Source of the DNA: JBBTIS01 sp038059855
Lineage (GTDB): Bacteria > Elusimicrobiota > Elusimicrobia > JACQPE01
NCBI GenBank assembly: GCA_964357255.1
Contig: CAYHKQ010000046.1
Coordinates: forward strand, 1-20,628
DNA: 20,628 nt
Direction of reading: 5' to 3'
The notes under the pieces are model-generated. The model had not been told where the DNA came from. It saw only the letters and a list, made by a program, of their open reading frames with translations, and did no database searches. Every line of letters begins with the position of its first letter. The first letter of the stretch is position 1. Below, piece after piece: positions 14,042 through 20,628 of this stretch. Position numbers and translations under genes: made by a program.

Positions 14042-14728
14042 TCATGGCTTGAAGATGGCCCGCCCTACGCGAACCATAGTCGCCCCCTCTTCAATCGCCA
14101 CTTCAAAATCTTGGCTCATGCCCATAGATAAAATTTCCGCTTCCGGAAAAACTCCGATAAGTTCTCGCCATAATAACCGCGCCTTTTTAAAATAAGGCCT
14201 CATTTGCTCGGCCTCGCGCGCTTGAGGACCCATGCACATCATTCCGGCCACCCTGATTCCCTCCAAGGACTCGAGGGCCCGGGCTTCTCCAATCAGATCG
14301 GACGTTTCCCAGCCGTGCTTGGCCTGCTCACCGGCGATATTGACCTCGAGCAAAACATCTTGACGCGTGCCCCGTTCAAGCGCAAGCCGACTCAAGCGCC
14401 TGGCCAAATCCGCGCTATCCATGGACTGAATCGTCTCAAAGCCCAAATCCAAAGCCCTCGCCGCCTTATTGCCCTGAAGAGTTCCGATCAAATGCCATCG
14501 CGCGGGAACCGCCAACTGCGAAATTTTTTGAGCGGCTTCCTGAATTCGATTTTCTCCGAAGTCCCGAAGGCCGCTCGCGATAGCCGACCGAATCGCTTCA
14601 ACCGCAACGCCCTTTGAAACCGCCACCAGCCGAATCTCGTTCTCGTTACGGCCCGAGCGGCGGCAGGCTTCGGAAATCCTGGCCCTCACCCTGGCGACAT
14701 TATCAAAGAGCAAATTTACGCAAATCAT
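14042..14728 (-). CDS. yggS: YggS/PLPBP pyridoxal-phosphate homeostasis protein
   Basis: Cytoplasmic PLP-binding protein that buffers free PLP and affects amino acid metabolism; it has an alanine-racemase-like TIM barrel without racemase activity. 228 residues, the usual size. The PLP lysine is K39 in RLVAVSKGV. Then come FGENRIQEA, WHLIGTLQGNKA, the LLEVNIAGEQAKHG segment, GMMCMGP and the C-terminal LSMGMSQDFEVAIEEGATMV plus RVGRAIF. The ATG overlaps the rsmA stop by 1 nt (TAATG), so the two genes are translationally coupled. Confidence 0.95.
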   Translation of the reverse strand: MICVNLLFDNVARVRARISEACRRSGRNENEIRLVAVSKGVAVEAIRSAIASGLRDFGENRIQEAAQKISQLAVPARWHLIGTLQGNKAARALDLGFETIQSMDSADLARRLSRLALERGTRQDVLLEVNIAGEQAKHGWETSDLIGEARALESLEGIRVAGMMCMGPQAREAEQMRPYFKKARLLWRELIGVFPEAEILSMGMSQDFEVAIEEGATMVRVGRAIFKP

Positions 14729-15513
14729 TATATCACATCCGCTTCTTCCAGCGTTGCGGCGAGAACCAAAAATTGCTCGGGGGCCAGCTCTTGAGCCCTC
14801 GCGTCGAGAAAAATTCCGGCCGATTCCATGGCTCGAGCAATCCGAACGGAATTAAACTCTTTAAAACCCCGCTTCAAATTATTTAAAAGTTTCTGCCGTC
14901 GTGAAGCAAAAGAGACCCTCAACAGACGCTCCAACAACGGCGGGTTGGGCCGCGATGAAGACCGGATCCTCAGGCGGATGACGCTTGAGACAACCTCGGG
15001 CTCAGGCCGGAAAGCGGACGGCTCCACATTGAACAAAAGTTCGCCTTCGGCGCGAAGAAGAAAATAAACGGAAAAAAGGCTGTACTCGGAATCGCCCGGC
15101 TTGGCCAGGAGCCGCACAGCCAACTCGCGTTGCACCGTCACGATGGCGCGACTAAAACGCCCCCAGTCGAGAAGCCGTCTGATAGTAGGTTTGGAAACAT
15201 AGTAAGGCAAATTGCCCAAAACAACGGGGTCGCGACGCATTCCGAGCGCCGCAAAATCCAAATCCCTGATGTCTTGCGTTATCACGCGAAAGCGTCCCGT
15301 GGATCCCCATCGCCGAGACAGGGCGGCGCTAAATTTTGGGTCAATCTCAATGGCCACGGCTTCGGACACATGGTCCGCGTAATAACGAGTCAATTCTCCG
15401 TGACCGGGCCCGATTTCAAGGACGGAATCGTCATTTTTCAAATCAGCCGCCTCGACAATCCGGCGCGCGATTTGCGAAGAAAAGAGAAAATGTTGACCCC
15501 ATTTTCTCTTCAT
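14728..15513 (-). CDS. rsmA: 16S rRNA (adenine1518/1519-N6) dimethyltransferase
   Basis: SAM-dependent enzyme (KsgA/RsmA) that dimethylates two adenines in helix 45 of 16S rRNA during late 30S assembly. 261 residues. Seen: KWGQHFL (4-10), SAM motif I VLEIGPGHGELT (31-42), acidic AIEID (54-58), TQDIRDLD (79-86), and catalytic motif IV NLPYYVSKP (101-109). Further on are TVQRELAVRLLA and a C-terminal domain with FRPEPEVVSSVIRL and FASRRQKLLNNLK. It begins 12 nt after the stop of the upstream secreted-protein gene and overlaps yggS by 1 nt. No clear Shine-Dalgarno precedes it, suggesting coupling to the gene upstream. Confidence 0.96.
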   Translation of the reverse strand: MKRKWGQHFLFSSQIARRIVEAADLKNDDSVLEIGPGHGELTRYYADHVSEAVAIEIDPKFSAALSRRWGSTGRFRVITQDIRDLDFAALGMRRDPVVLGNLPYYVSKPTIRRLLDWGRFSRAIVTVQRELAVRLLAKPGDSEYSLFSVYFLLRAEGELLFNVEPSAFRPEPEVVSSVIRLRIRSSSRPNPPLLERLLRVSFASRRQKLLNNLKRGFKEFNSVRIARAMESAGIFLDARAQELAPEQFLVLAATLEEADVI

Positions 15514-15525
15514 GGAGAAAAAATT

Positions 15526-16461
15526 TTAACGGCGCTTTTTCTGTGAAGAGGATTTCAGGACTGTCACCTCGGTAACCGGATGAATCTCCCAAACAGTTGG
15601 ACGACCCTCGGTCAACTCGCGCTCTTCGGAGGACTCATCCTCATGAAACAGGTCATAATAAGTCCAGCCGCGAATCTCCACCAAATCCCCGTCCTTGGGC
15701 TGGGTCATAGCGCGGCCACGGATCCTCTGATACTTAGCGCGCCAACCCGGCGTGATTTCGCAGTGAATGGGAACAATATTGAACACAAAATCCCCGTCGC
15801 CGGCAAAATAATGCGCGTCACTCACGCGCCCCCGCATGAGCACGCCGACGCCGACATTATATCGGCCATCCATGAGGTTTTCCGGCTCGATCGGATCGTA
15901 AGAATCGGGAACGGACAGGCGATGTTTCATAATAAAAATCAAAATCGGCCCTTTTTTCTTGAAATCCTCAAGCGTCATATTGACCGGCAAAATCCGCTCC
16001 AAACTAGCCTCGTCATCCGGCGGCAAAATCAAATCCGTTAGCAGACGGCGCGAGAGATCATCGGCGCTTACAGCCCGATCCGCCGTCACCGTTAACTGCC
16101 GGGCAATAGCCCGGGTCGTACTACGCGGATGCTCCCGACCATAGGAACGCGCCGGGTACTGCGTTACCAACGTTTTTAAATGATCCAAGACGGCAATCAA
16201 CGCGCTGGTTCGCTGAGGTGATCGTTTTATATTTTCGATTCGATCTTGAAGTTGCCTCACCATCTGGCCAACATTGCCCTTGAGGCGCAAGGATTCCCCT
16301 CGAAGCTCCTCGGCAATAACGGCCAACTCTTCGCGCCGGCGAATAAGGCTGGGGTCAACGCCGTCGCCCCAACTCACGCGACTGCCGCAAAAAAATACCC
16401 CCAGCGCCATGACTGCGCCCACCGACACCGGCATTGCCTTCATTAAAATCGTTCTTTTCAT
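15526..16461 (-). CDS. Secreted protein of unknown function with WEIHPVT C-terminus
   Basis: 311 residues; I do not recognise the family. Residues 1-32 form a Sec-type signal peptide (positive MKRTILMKA, hydrophobic core, end near SWG). A Cys in the core (FFCG) lacks a proper lipobox. Residues 39-80 are charged and helical, possibly coiled-coil. The middle (about 150-185) contains LPVNMTLEDFKKKGPILIF. The C-terminal 110 residues alternate beta-like segments (VGVGVLMRGRVSDAHYF, FVFNIVPIHCEITPGW, GDLVEIRGWTYYDLFH) and end in RPTVWEIHPVTEVTVL. This could be an OB-fold or small beta-barrel (inference). It is the first gene of the minus-strand run, with a textbook AGGAGG (16474-16469) 7 nt before the ATG. 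The tail is Ser/Lys/Arg-rich. Confidence 0.8.
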   Translation of the reverse strand: MKRTILMKAMPVSVGAVMALGVFFCGSRVSWGDGVDPSLIRRREELAVIAEELRGESLRLKGNVGQMVRQLQDRIENIKRSPQRTSALIAVLDHLKTLVTQYPARSYGREHPRSTTRAIARQLTVTADRAVSADDLSRRLLTDLILPPDDEASLERILPVNMTLEDFKKKGPILIFIMKHRLSVPDSYDPIEPENLMDGRYNVGVGVLMRGRVSDAHYFAGDGDFVFNIVPIHCEITPGWRAKYQRIRGRAMTQPKDGDLVEIRGWTYYDLFHEDESSEERELTEGRPTVWEIHPVTEVTVLKSSSQKKRR

Positions 16462-16468
16462 ATTACTA

Positions 16469-16474
16469 CCTCCT
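16469..16474 (-). promoter_or_regulatory. Strong Shine-Dalgarno AGGAGG of the operon-leading gene
   Basis: AGGAGG with a 7-nt spacer fixes the start of the 15526-16461 gene. Most genes downstream in the run lack such a site and appear to be coupled instead. Confidence 0.8.
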
Positions 16475-16530
16475 ATCCCACTTATAAAAAAAGCGTAACA
16501 TTTTAGCCGTCTGAAGCTTTAATCAGCGTT

Positions 16531-16607
16531 GTCATTCCGGCGAAAGCCGGAATCCAGCCCCTTAATTGAAAACCAAGAGCCTGGATACCGGCTTTCGCCG
16601 GTATGAC
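16531..16607. repeat. REPIN-like double-hairpin element, intergenic copy
   Basis: The left arm is GTC + ATTCCGGC-GAAA-GCCGGAAT + CCAG. The right arm is CTGG + ATACCGGC-TTTC-GCCGGTAT + GAC. Both are perfect 8-bp hairpins with tetraloops, inverted to each other around a 23-bp spacer. It lies between two divergently transcribed genes and matches the copy inside hemA in length (77 versus 76 bp) and layout. Confidence 0.9.
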
Positions 16608-16694
16608 GGAACTTCAAACCGCTAAAGTCTTACCCTTGATTTTAACTTTTTGACATTAAAAGAAGTGGTCCGCTCAAAGCCGGTAATGTAGAAT

Positions 16695-16701
16695 AAGGAA
16701 G
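16695..16701 (+). promoter_or_regulatory. Shine-Dalgarno AAGGAAG of the TRL-like lipoprotein gene
   Basis: The site is 6 nt before the ATG at 16708 and supports that start. TAGAAT (16689-16694) just upstream is too close to the start to be a convincing -10 if this site is used. TTGACA at 16650 has no -10 at normal spacing. Confidence 0.6.
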
Positions 16702-16707
16702 CTCTAA

Positions 16708-17073
16708 ATGAAAATTTTTAATAACCTATGGCGCATGACCGCATGGCCCCTGTTGAGCGCGGCGCTTTTGAGCGCCTGCGGGCTGATCTACTCCAACGTG
16801 CATATTCCCTACGGCTACAACACGGCCACGCCCTCGGATGTCAAGGCCGGAGCGGACGACGAGACAGTTAACGGGGAAGCCTGCAGTTACTCCCTTCTCT
16901 ATCTCGTGGCTTGGGGCAACGGCGGCTACGCCAAGGCCGCCAACAAGGCTCTGGGCGGACGCACCGACGTCATCCTCTACGACGTAAAAACCGACATGAA
17001 AGCCACGGCTGTCCTGCTGGGTCTTTACGCGCGCACCTGCACCGTAATCACCGGGCGGGCGGGCAGGCCTTGA
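16708..17073 (+). CDS. TRL-like family lipoprotein
   Basis: 121 residues. Signal peptide with lipobox LSAC (21-24): C24 should be lipidated by Lgt and cleaved by LspA, both encoded in this window. The mature part contains NGEACSYSLLYLVAWGNGGY, then KAANKALGG, LYDVKTDMKATAVLLGLYAR and CTVITG. This layout (Cys-Ser-Tyr, Gly-rich turn, a YDVKxD strand and a second Cys near the C-terminus) is that of TRL-like proteins, whose function is unknown. The two cysteines (in ACSY and RTCT) could form a disulfide. The stop TGA overlaps the TTG start of the next gene. It probably sits in the periplasmic or outer membrane leaflet. Confidence 0.8.
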   Translation: MKIFNNLWRMTAWPLLSAALLSACGLIYSNVHIPYGYNTATPSDVKAGADDETVNGEACSYSLLYLVAWGNGGYAKAANKALGGRTDVILYDVKTDMKATAVLLGLYARTCTVITGRAGRP

Positions 17074-17531
17074 TTAAAAATTTCCCATTTTTTCTTCATT
17101 TAGCCGGTGTTCTTTGCCCCTTAGCCCTTTCAAATTCCCTTTGGGCCGATAATGCCAATAAGATCAAGCCGGCCCTTATTTCCCCGGGCGGAATTTTCGT
17201 AATCTATTACAATGCCCAAGGGCCGCTCGCCTACGCCACCATGACCCCCAAAAACCTGCCGAGCAACGCTAGTCGCCTCGGCGAGGTCAAGGCCGAAAGT
17301 TGCCAGTACGGCATTTCCATCCCGCTGACGCCGGACCTGCCGGGCATCAGAGGCCCGGCCATCACCGGCGCCGGGGGCAACGGCGGATTCAAAAAAATCC
17401 TCGAAAACATCCGCCAACGCCACCCCGGTCTCACCGGCATTTACGACGTCAAAATGGACCTCCATAAAACCCGCATCCTGAGCATCTTCTCGCGCTACTG
17501 CGTCGAAGTCACGGCCCTGGGCTTTCACTAG
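17070..17531 (+). CDS. TRL-like family secreted paralog
   Basis: 153 residues from a TTG that overlaps the previous stop (TTGA, 17070-17073). This start gives a clean signal peptide, MIKNFPFFLHLAGVLCPLAL then SNSLWA, cleaved before DNANK. The ORF is open further upstream, but only in a shadow frame of the preceding gene. The mature part shares the TRL layout with its neighbour: VKAESCQYGISI, GAGGNGGFKKIL, GIYDVKMDLHKT and RYCVEVTALG. It is soluble rather than a lipoprotein, since no lipobox is seen. The pair looks like a tandem duplication that diverged into membrane-anchored and free forms. Its last 23 nt overlap the convergent S9 peptidase gene. Function unknown. Confidence 0.72.
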   Translation: MIKNFPFFLHLAGVLCPLALSNSLWADNANKIKPALISPGGIFVIYYNAQGPLAYATMTPKNLPSNASRLGEVKAESCQYGISIPLTPDLPGIRGPAITGAGGNGGFKKILENIRQRHPGLTGIYDVKMDLHKTRILSIFSRYCVEVTALGFH

Positions 17532-19422
17532 CCAAGCGCTTTAGAAAAAAATCCAAGGTGCGGCCATAGTAGTCAATGCGATTGTTGCGCTTGGTAAATT
17601 CGTGCCCCTCGTCGGGATACATCACAAGTTCAACGCTCCGGCCGCGATTTTTGAGCTCGGAATAAATCAATTCGCTTTCCTCTTTAGGCACATTTGTATC
17701 GCGCGCTCCATGAAAAATTAAAAGCGGGGAGCGAATTTGGTCAATAAAATTAATCGGGGAACGGTCCCGGAAAAGACCGGGCTCGGTCTGTGGCGTGCCC
17801 ATTTCCGTGGCATACCAGTCGCCGAAGCCGTTTTTGCTGAGTTCATAATCGAGTTTTAAATCCGGCATACCAAAACCTTCGACTCCGGCGGACCAGACGC
17901 CGCTCGACTTAGCTAGAGCCATCAAAGTCAAATAACCGCCGAAGCTAACCCCGGTAATGCCGGCGCGCCGTTCGTCAATCTCTCCCCGCGAGGCCAAAAA
18001 ACGCGCGCCCCAAATCAAATCCTGAAGGTCGCCGCCGCCCCAATCTTTATTGTCAAGATCCATAAACTCTTTACCGTAGCCGGTCGAGCCTCGAAAATTT
18101 GGCGCCAGGACAGCAAAACCGGCCTGGGCGAACGCCTGGCGTTGCGGATCAAATTCGTCCACGATCTGGTAATCCGGTCCTCCGTGCGCTATGACGACCA
18201 AGGGCGCGGGGCTACCCAGACGATTGACCATCGGTTTGAGATACAACGCGGGAATCAACCTGCCGTCAAAGCTGGGGTATCTGATAAAAACGGCGCGGGA
18301 CATAAGCTCCGGCTCAATGCCGCTCGTCAAAAATTGAATCAAGGGGCCGGACTTTTTTGAGGTCTTGAGGCTCAAAAACCAAATATCCTGAGGATGCGTC
18401 GAGTTGCTCCAGACATAAGCCAGGGTCGAACCGGTTTCATTCAAATCTAAATGCTCGATATAGCCATCGGCTTTGAGCAGGCGCTCCGGTTTAGCCTTAG
18501 GGCTCATGAGGCGATAAATCGCGCTCGAACCCCCTTCATTAAGGGTAAAAACAATTCCCGTTTTGGAGCGATAACTAACATCCTGAACATCCCAATGGTC
18601 CGGACCTATAAATTCACCCCGGCCTAAAGCGAGGTCCAGCCAATAAAGTTGCATAAATCCTCCGGCGTTAAGCGCGGCGCATAAAAGAAATTTTCCGTCC
18701 GCGCTAAATTTCTGAGGGAAAATAATGCCGCCCGGGACCGGGGCCGGAATTTCACGCTTCATGCCGCCGGCCACGTCCACGAGGAGCAACTCCCCGCGCT
18801 GGCCGTCGCCGGAGCGGGTGACGGCGATCGTTCGGCTATCCGGGGACCACTCTAGGTCGCGGATATCCATGGGCTCGCGGGTCAACTGCCGCGACCTGCG
18901 CGAAGCCAAATCCATCACCATGAGTTGAAAAAGAAAGGACTGCTCAGGGTCGGCCGTATAGGCGATCCATCGGCTGTCCGGGGAAAAATGGGGGTTAGTC
19001 TGGGCCTGGGTCGAAGCCGCAAAATTCCCCTCGCCTGGGCGGTGAAAATCAATTAAAAACAAATTCGGCCGCTCATCACCGCCATGATCCGAGGTAAAAA
19101 TAACTTTTTTTCCATCCGGAGAAAAATCCAAACCGCTTGCTTGCTCATTAAGAAAGGACAACTGGGTGGGCACGCCGCCGCGGGCCGGAACGGACCAAAC
19201 CTCAAGGGCTCCTGTGACATCCGTAATATAAACCACGGTCTTGCCGTCCGGGGAAATAGCCGCATCCGTGATCCGGCGCAACTCGGCCAATTGTTTCGGG
19301 GTATAGGGCAATCGAGGCGCCGTAGCGCCCCTTGCGCTCAAAGGACTGCCCAATAGAATCAACGGCAACAGCAGTAAAAAACGGATTAAGGCCTTAATCT
19401 GCTCCCAGGCACAGGCGGTCAT
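17509..19422 (-). CDS. Secreted S9 prolyl-oligopeptidase family peptidase
   Basis: Serine peptidase of the prolyl oligopeptidase / dipeptidyl / acylaminoacyl peptidase group. 637 residues from the ATG at 19422, chosen because it directly begins a signal peptide (MTACAWEQIKALIRF with a leucine-rich core, cleaved near SARGA). The open frame continues to 19503, but that would put 27 odd residues before the signal. The N-terminal half is a TolB/WD40-like propeller with repeated SPDGK/SPDSR blades (ISPDGKTVVYITD, FSPDGKKVIFTSD, FSPDSRWIAYTAD, WSPDSRTIAVT). The C-terminal alpha/beta-hydrolase has VIAHGGPDYQ, nucleophile S493 in GVSFGGYL, D575 in HGARDTNVP and H607 in DEGHEF. Exact substrate class cannot be told. 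It is divergent from pip. Confidence 0.93.
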   Translation of the reverse strand: MTACAWEQIKALIRFLLLLPLILLGSPLSARGATAPRLPYTPKQLAELRRITDAAISPDGKTVVYITDVTGALEVWSVPARGGVPTQLSFLNEQASGLDFSPDGKKVIFTSDHGGDERPNLFLIDFHRPGEGNFAASTQAQTNPHFSPDSRWIAYTADPEQSFLFQLMVMDLASRRSRQLTREPMDIRDLEWSPDSRTIAVTRSGDGQRGELLLVDVAGGMKREIPAPVPGGIIFPQKFSADGKFLLCAALNAGGFMQLYWLDLALGRGEFIGPDHWDVQDVSYRSKTGIVFTLNEGGSSAIYRLMSPKAKPERLLKADGYIEHLDLNETGSTLAYVWSNSTHPQDIWFLSLKTSKKSGPLIQFLTSGIEPELMSRAVFIRYPSFDGRLIPALYLKPMVNRLGSPAPLVVIAHGGPDYQIVDEFDPQRQAFAQAGFAVLAPNFRGSTGYGKEFMDLDNKDWGGGDLQDLIWGARFLASRGEIDERRAGITGVSFGGYLTLMALAKSSGVWSAGVEGFGMPDLKLDYELSKNGFGDWYATEMGTPQTEPGLFRDRSPINFIDQIRSPLLIFHGARDTNVPKEESELIYSELKNRGRSVELVMYPDEGHEFTKRNNRIDYYGRTLDFFLKRLASESPGP

Positions 19423-19543
19423 CTCATCGGCCTGGCCCGCCCCAAAAGAAAAGTTTCTAAACAAAAAAAGGCCGAAATAAAACGAATCATCGTCGCAAAT
19501 CATATCGCTTTTTGTCCTTGAAAAATATCAGTAAAATACCGGC

Positions 19544-20491
19544 ATGAGAAAATTTTATCCTCCGATTAAACCCTACCGGCAAGGGCGTTTGCGCGTTTCG
19601 GGCTTGCACACCCTGCACTTTGAGGAAGCCGGAAATCCCAAAGGAAGGCCCGTCGTCTTTCTCCATGGAGGTCCGGGTGGCGGCATTGACCCGATGTATC
19701 CGCGCTATTTTCATCCCAAAAAATGGCGAATCGTGCTTTTTGACCAACGGGGTTGCGGCAAAAGCGCGCCCCATGCCGAACTTAAAGAAAACACCACCTG
19801 GGACATTGTGGCCGACATCGAAAAACTACGAGGACACTTGGGAATTGAACGATGGGTCGTTTTCGGCGGTTCCTGGGGCAGCGCCCTGGCTTTGGCGTAC
19901 AGCCAAACGCATCCGGAGCGTTGCCTGGGTCTTATTGTGCGCGGTATTTTTCTCTTGCGCCGTAGCGAATTGCTCTGGTTTTATCAGGAAGGGGCCAGCC
20001 ATGTTTTCCCTGACGCATGGGAAGCTTATGTAAAGCCGATCCCGCCCGCGGAGCGAGGCGATTTCATAACAGCTTACTACAAACGCCTGAGAAGCCAGGA
20101 CCCCGAGATACGCCGGGAAGCGGCCAAAGCATGGTCCCTTTGGGAAGGAAGCACGAGCCGTCTTTTCCAAAACCCGGAGCATTTGAAAAGATTCCGAAAC
20201 GCCAAATTCGCCGACGCGTTTGCCCGCATCGAATGTCACTACTTTATCAATGGAGGGTTCTTGAAAACCGACGATCAATTGCTCGACAACGCCGGACGCA
20301 TCAAAAAAATCCCCGGCGTGATCGTCCAGGGCCGCTACGATATGGTCTGTCCCATGCGCTCCGCCTGGGACCTGCACCGCGCTTGGCCCCAGGCCCAGCT
20401 TGTCGTGGTCCCGGACGCAGGGCACTCCATGATGGAACCCGGCATCCGTAGCGCTCTGCTCGAAGCCACCGACCGCTTTGCCCGTCTGTAA
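19544..20491 (+). CDS. pip: Proline iminopeptidase (S33 family)
   Basis: Removes N-terminal proline from peptides; cytoplasmic, since there is no signal peptide. 315 residues, the usual length for this family. Seen: MRKFYPPIKPYRQGRLRVSG start, oxyanion-hole FLHGGPGGG (39-47), LFDQRGCGKSAPHA (65-78), nucleophile S110 in FGGSWGSALALAYSQTHPER, D265 in GRYDMVCP and H293 in PDAGHSM. The near-identical family-wide DQRGCGKS and GGSWGS blocks make the call firm. The start lies 121 nt from the divergent S9 peptidase start. TAAAAT ends 6 nt before the ATG and no Shine-Dalgarno is seen, so a leaderless transcript is possible. With the neighbouring secreted peptidase it would complete use of proline-rich peptides (inference). 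Confidence 0.95.
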   Translation: MRKFYPPIKPYRQGRLRVSGLHTLHFEEAGNPKGRPVVFLHGGPGGGIDPMYPRYFHPKKWRIVLFDQRGCGKSAPHAELKENTTWDIVADIEKLRGHLGIERWVVFGGSWGSALALAYSQTHPERCLGLIVRGIFLLRRSELLWFYQEGASHVFPDAWEAYVKPIPPAERGDFITAYYKRLRSQDPEIRREAAKAWSLWEGSTSRLFQNPEHLKRFRNAKFADAFARIECHYFINGGFLKTDDQLLDNAGRIKKIPGVIVQGRYDMVCPMRSAWDLHRAWPQAQLVVVPDAGHSMMEPGIRSALLEATDRFARL

Positions 20492-20548
20492 CTACCCAGG
20501 TCCCCTGCGTCGTTGCGACCCGAGTTCCGTTTTTTGTTAAAGAAATTA

Positions 20549-20603
20549 TCCCGGATTATGCGAAACAGCGCTTGTTTTTAAGGATCAACTGCGTAATCCC
20601 GGA
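20549..20603. repeat. Nested inverted repeat in the region after pip
   Basis: TCCCGGATTATGC (20549-20561) and GCGTAATCCCGGA (20591-20603) are inverted with two mismatches around a 29-nt loop. Inside the loop AAACA and TGTTT flank GCGCT. ATCCCGGAT also occurs as a direct repeat (20548-20556 and 20596-20604). The stretch 20492-20628 has no gene I can support. A weak GTCG-TTG-CGAC stem followed 13 nt later by six T residues (about 20509-20536) is at best a poor terminator for pip. Confidence 0.5.
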
Positions 20604-20628
20604 TGAGCGGAAAGATGATTGCTCCTCC

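Noticed and set aside
16650..16694. TTGACA ... TAGAAT as a promoter for the TRL-like pair
   Set aside because: The two boxes are 33 bp apart, far beyond usable spacing.
16911..17069. Upstream extension of the second TRL-like gene inside the first one's coding region
   Set aside because: The extension is a shadow frame, rich in His, Arg and Gly. The TTG at 17070 gives a proper signal peptide instead.
19423..19503. Longer N-terminus of the S9 peptidase
   Set aside because: It would place 27 residues ahead of a clear signal peptide; the ATG at 19422 is better.

Overview
The window is a dense bacterial chromosome segment of moderate-to-high GC. It holds housekeeping genes with a few accessory insertions. 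Lipoprotein maturation genes (lgt, lspA), a lipoprotein with a lipobox, several Sec signal peptides and a CcsA/HemX-type membrane protein point to a diderm bacterium that makes heme from glutamyl-tRNA. I cannot fix the phylum from sequence alone. The gene mix would suit an Elusimicrobiota-like or other uncultured diderm lineage, but that is a weak inference.

Layout. (1) 1-3594, minus strand: nadB (L-aspartate oxidase) followed by uvrA, which runs off the left edge. A compact intrinsic terminator sits between them, 6 nt ahead of the uvrA start codon. (2) 3595-5623, plus strand: a small accessory island. It holds a secreted protein with an HExxHxxQ zincin motif resembling DUF4157, then a two-gene cassette of an AbiEii-like nucleotidyltransferase and a ribbon-helix-helix protein. 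The cassette is driven by a near-consensus promoter that leaves almost no 5' leader. (3) 5624-16461, minus strand: eleven genes read in one direction with overlaps or short gaps. In transcription order they are a secreted protein of unknown function, rsmA, yggS, a DUF167/YggU gene, mtnA, ileS, lspA, lgt, a ccsA/hemX-like gene, hemA and hemC. The run joins ribosome maturation, PLP homeostasis, isoleucyl-tRNA charging, lipoprotein processing and early tetrapyrrole synthesis. (4) 16531-17531, plus strand: a repeat element, then two tandem TRL-like genes joined by a TTGA stop/start overlap. (5) 17509-20491: an S9 prolyl-oligopeptidase-type peptidase (minus) divergent from a proline iminopeptidase (plus). 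Together these suggest secreted digestion of proline-containing peptides followed by cytoplasmic release of N-terminal proline.

Most notable: a REPIN-like double hairpin of about 76 bp occurs twice. One copy is intergenic (16531-16607). The other lies inside hemA (7375-7450), where it is translated in frame as a 25-residue insert in the catalytic domain. The hairpin arms of the two copies differ by compensating base pairs. I found no CRISPR array, rRNA, tRNA or intact transposase, and no gene-free stretch longer than 300 bases.
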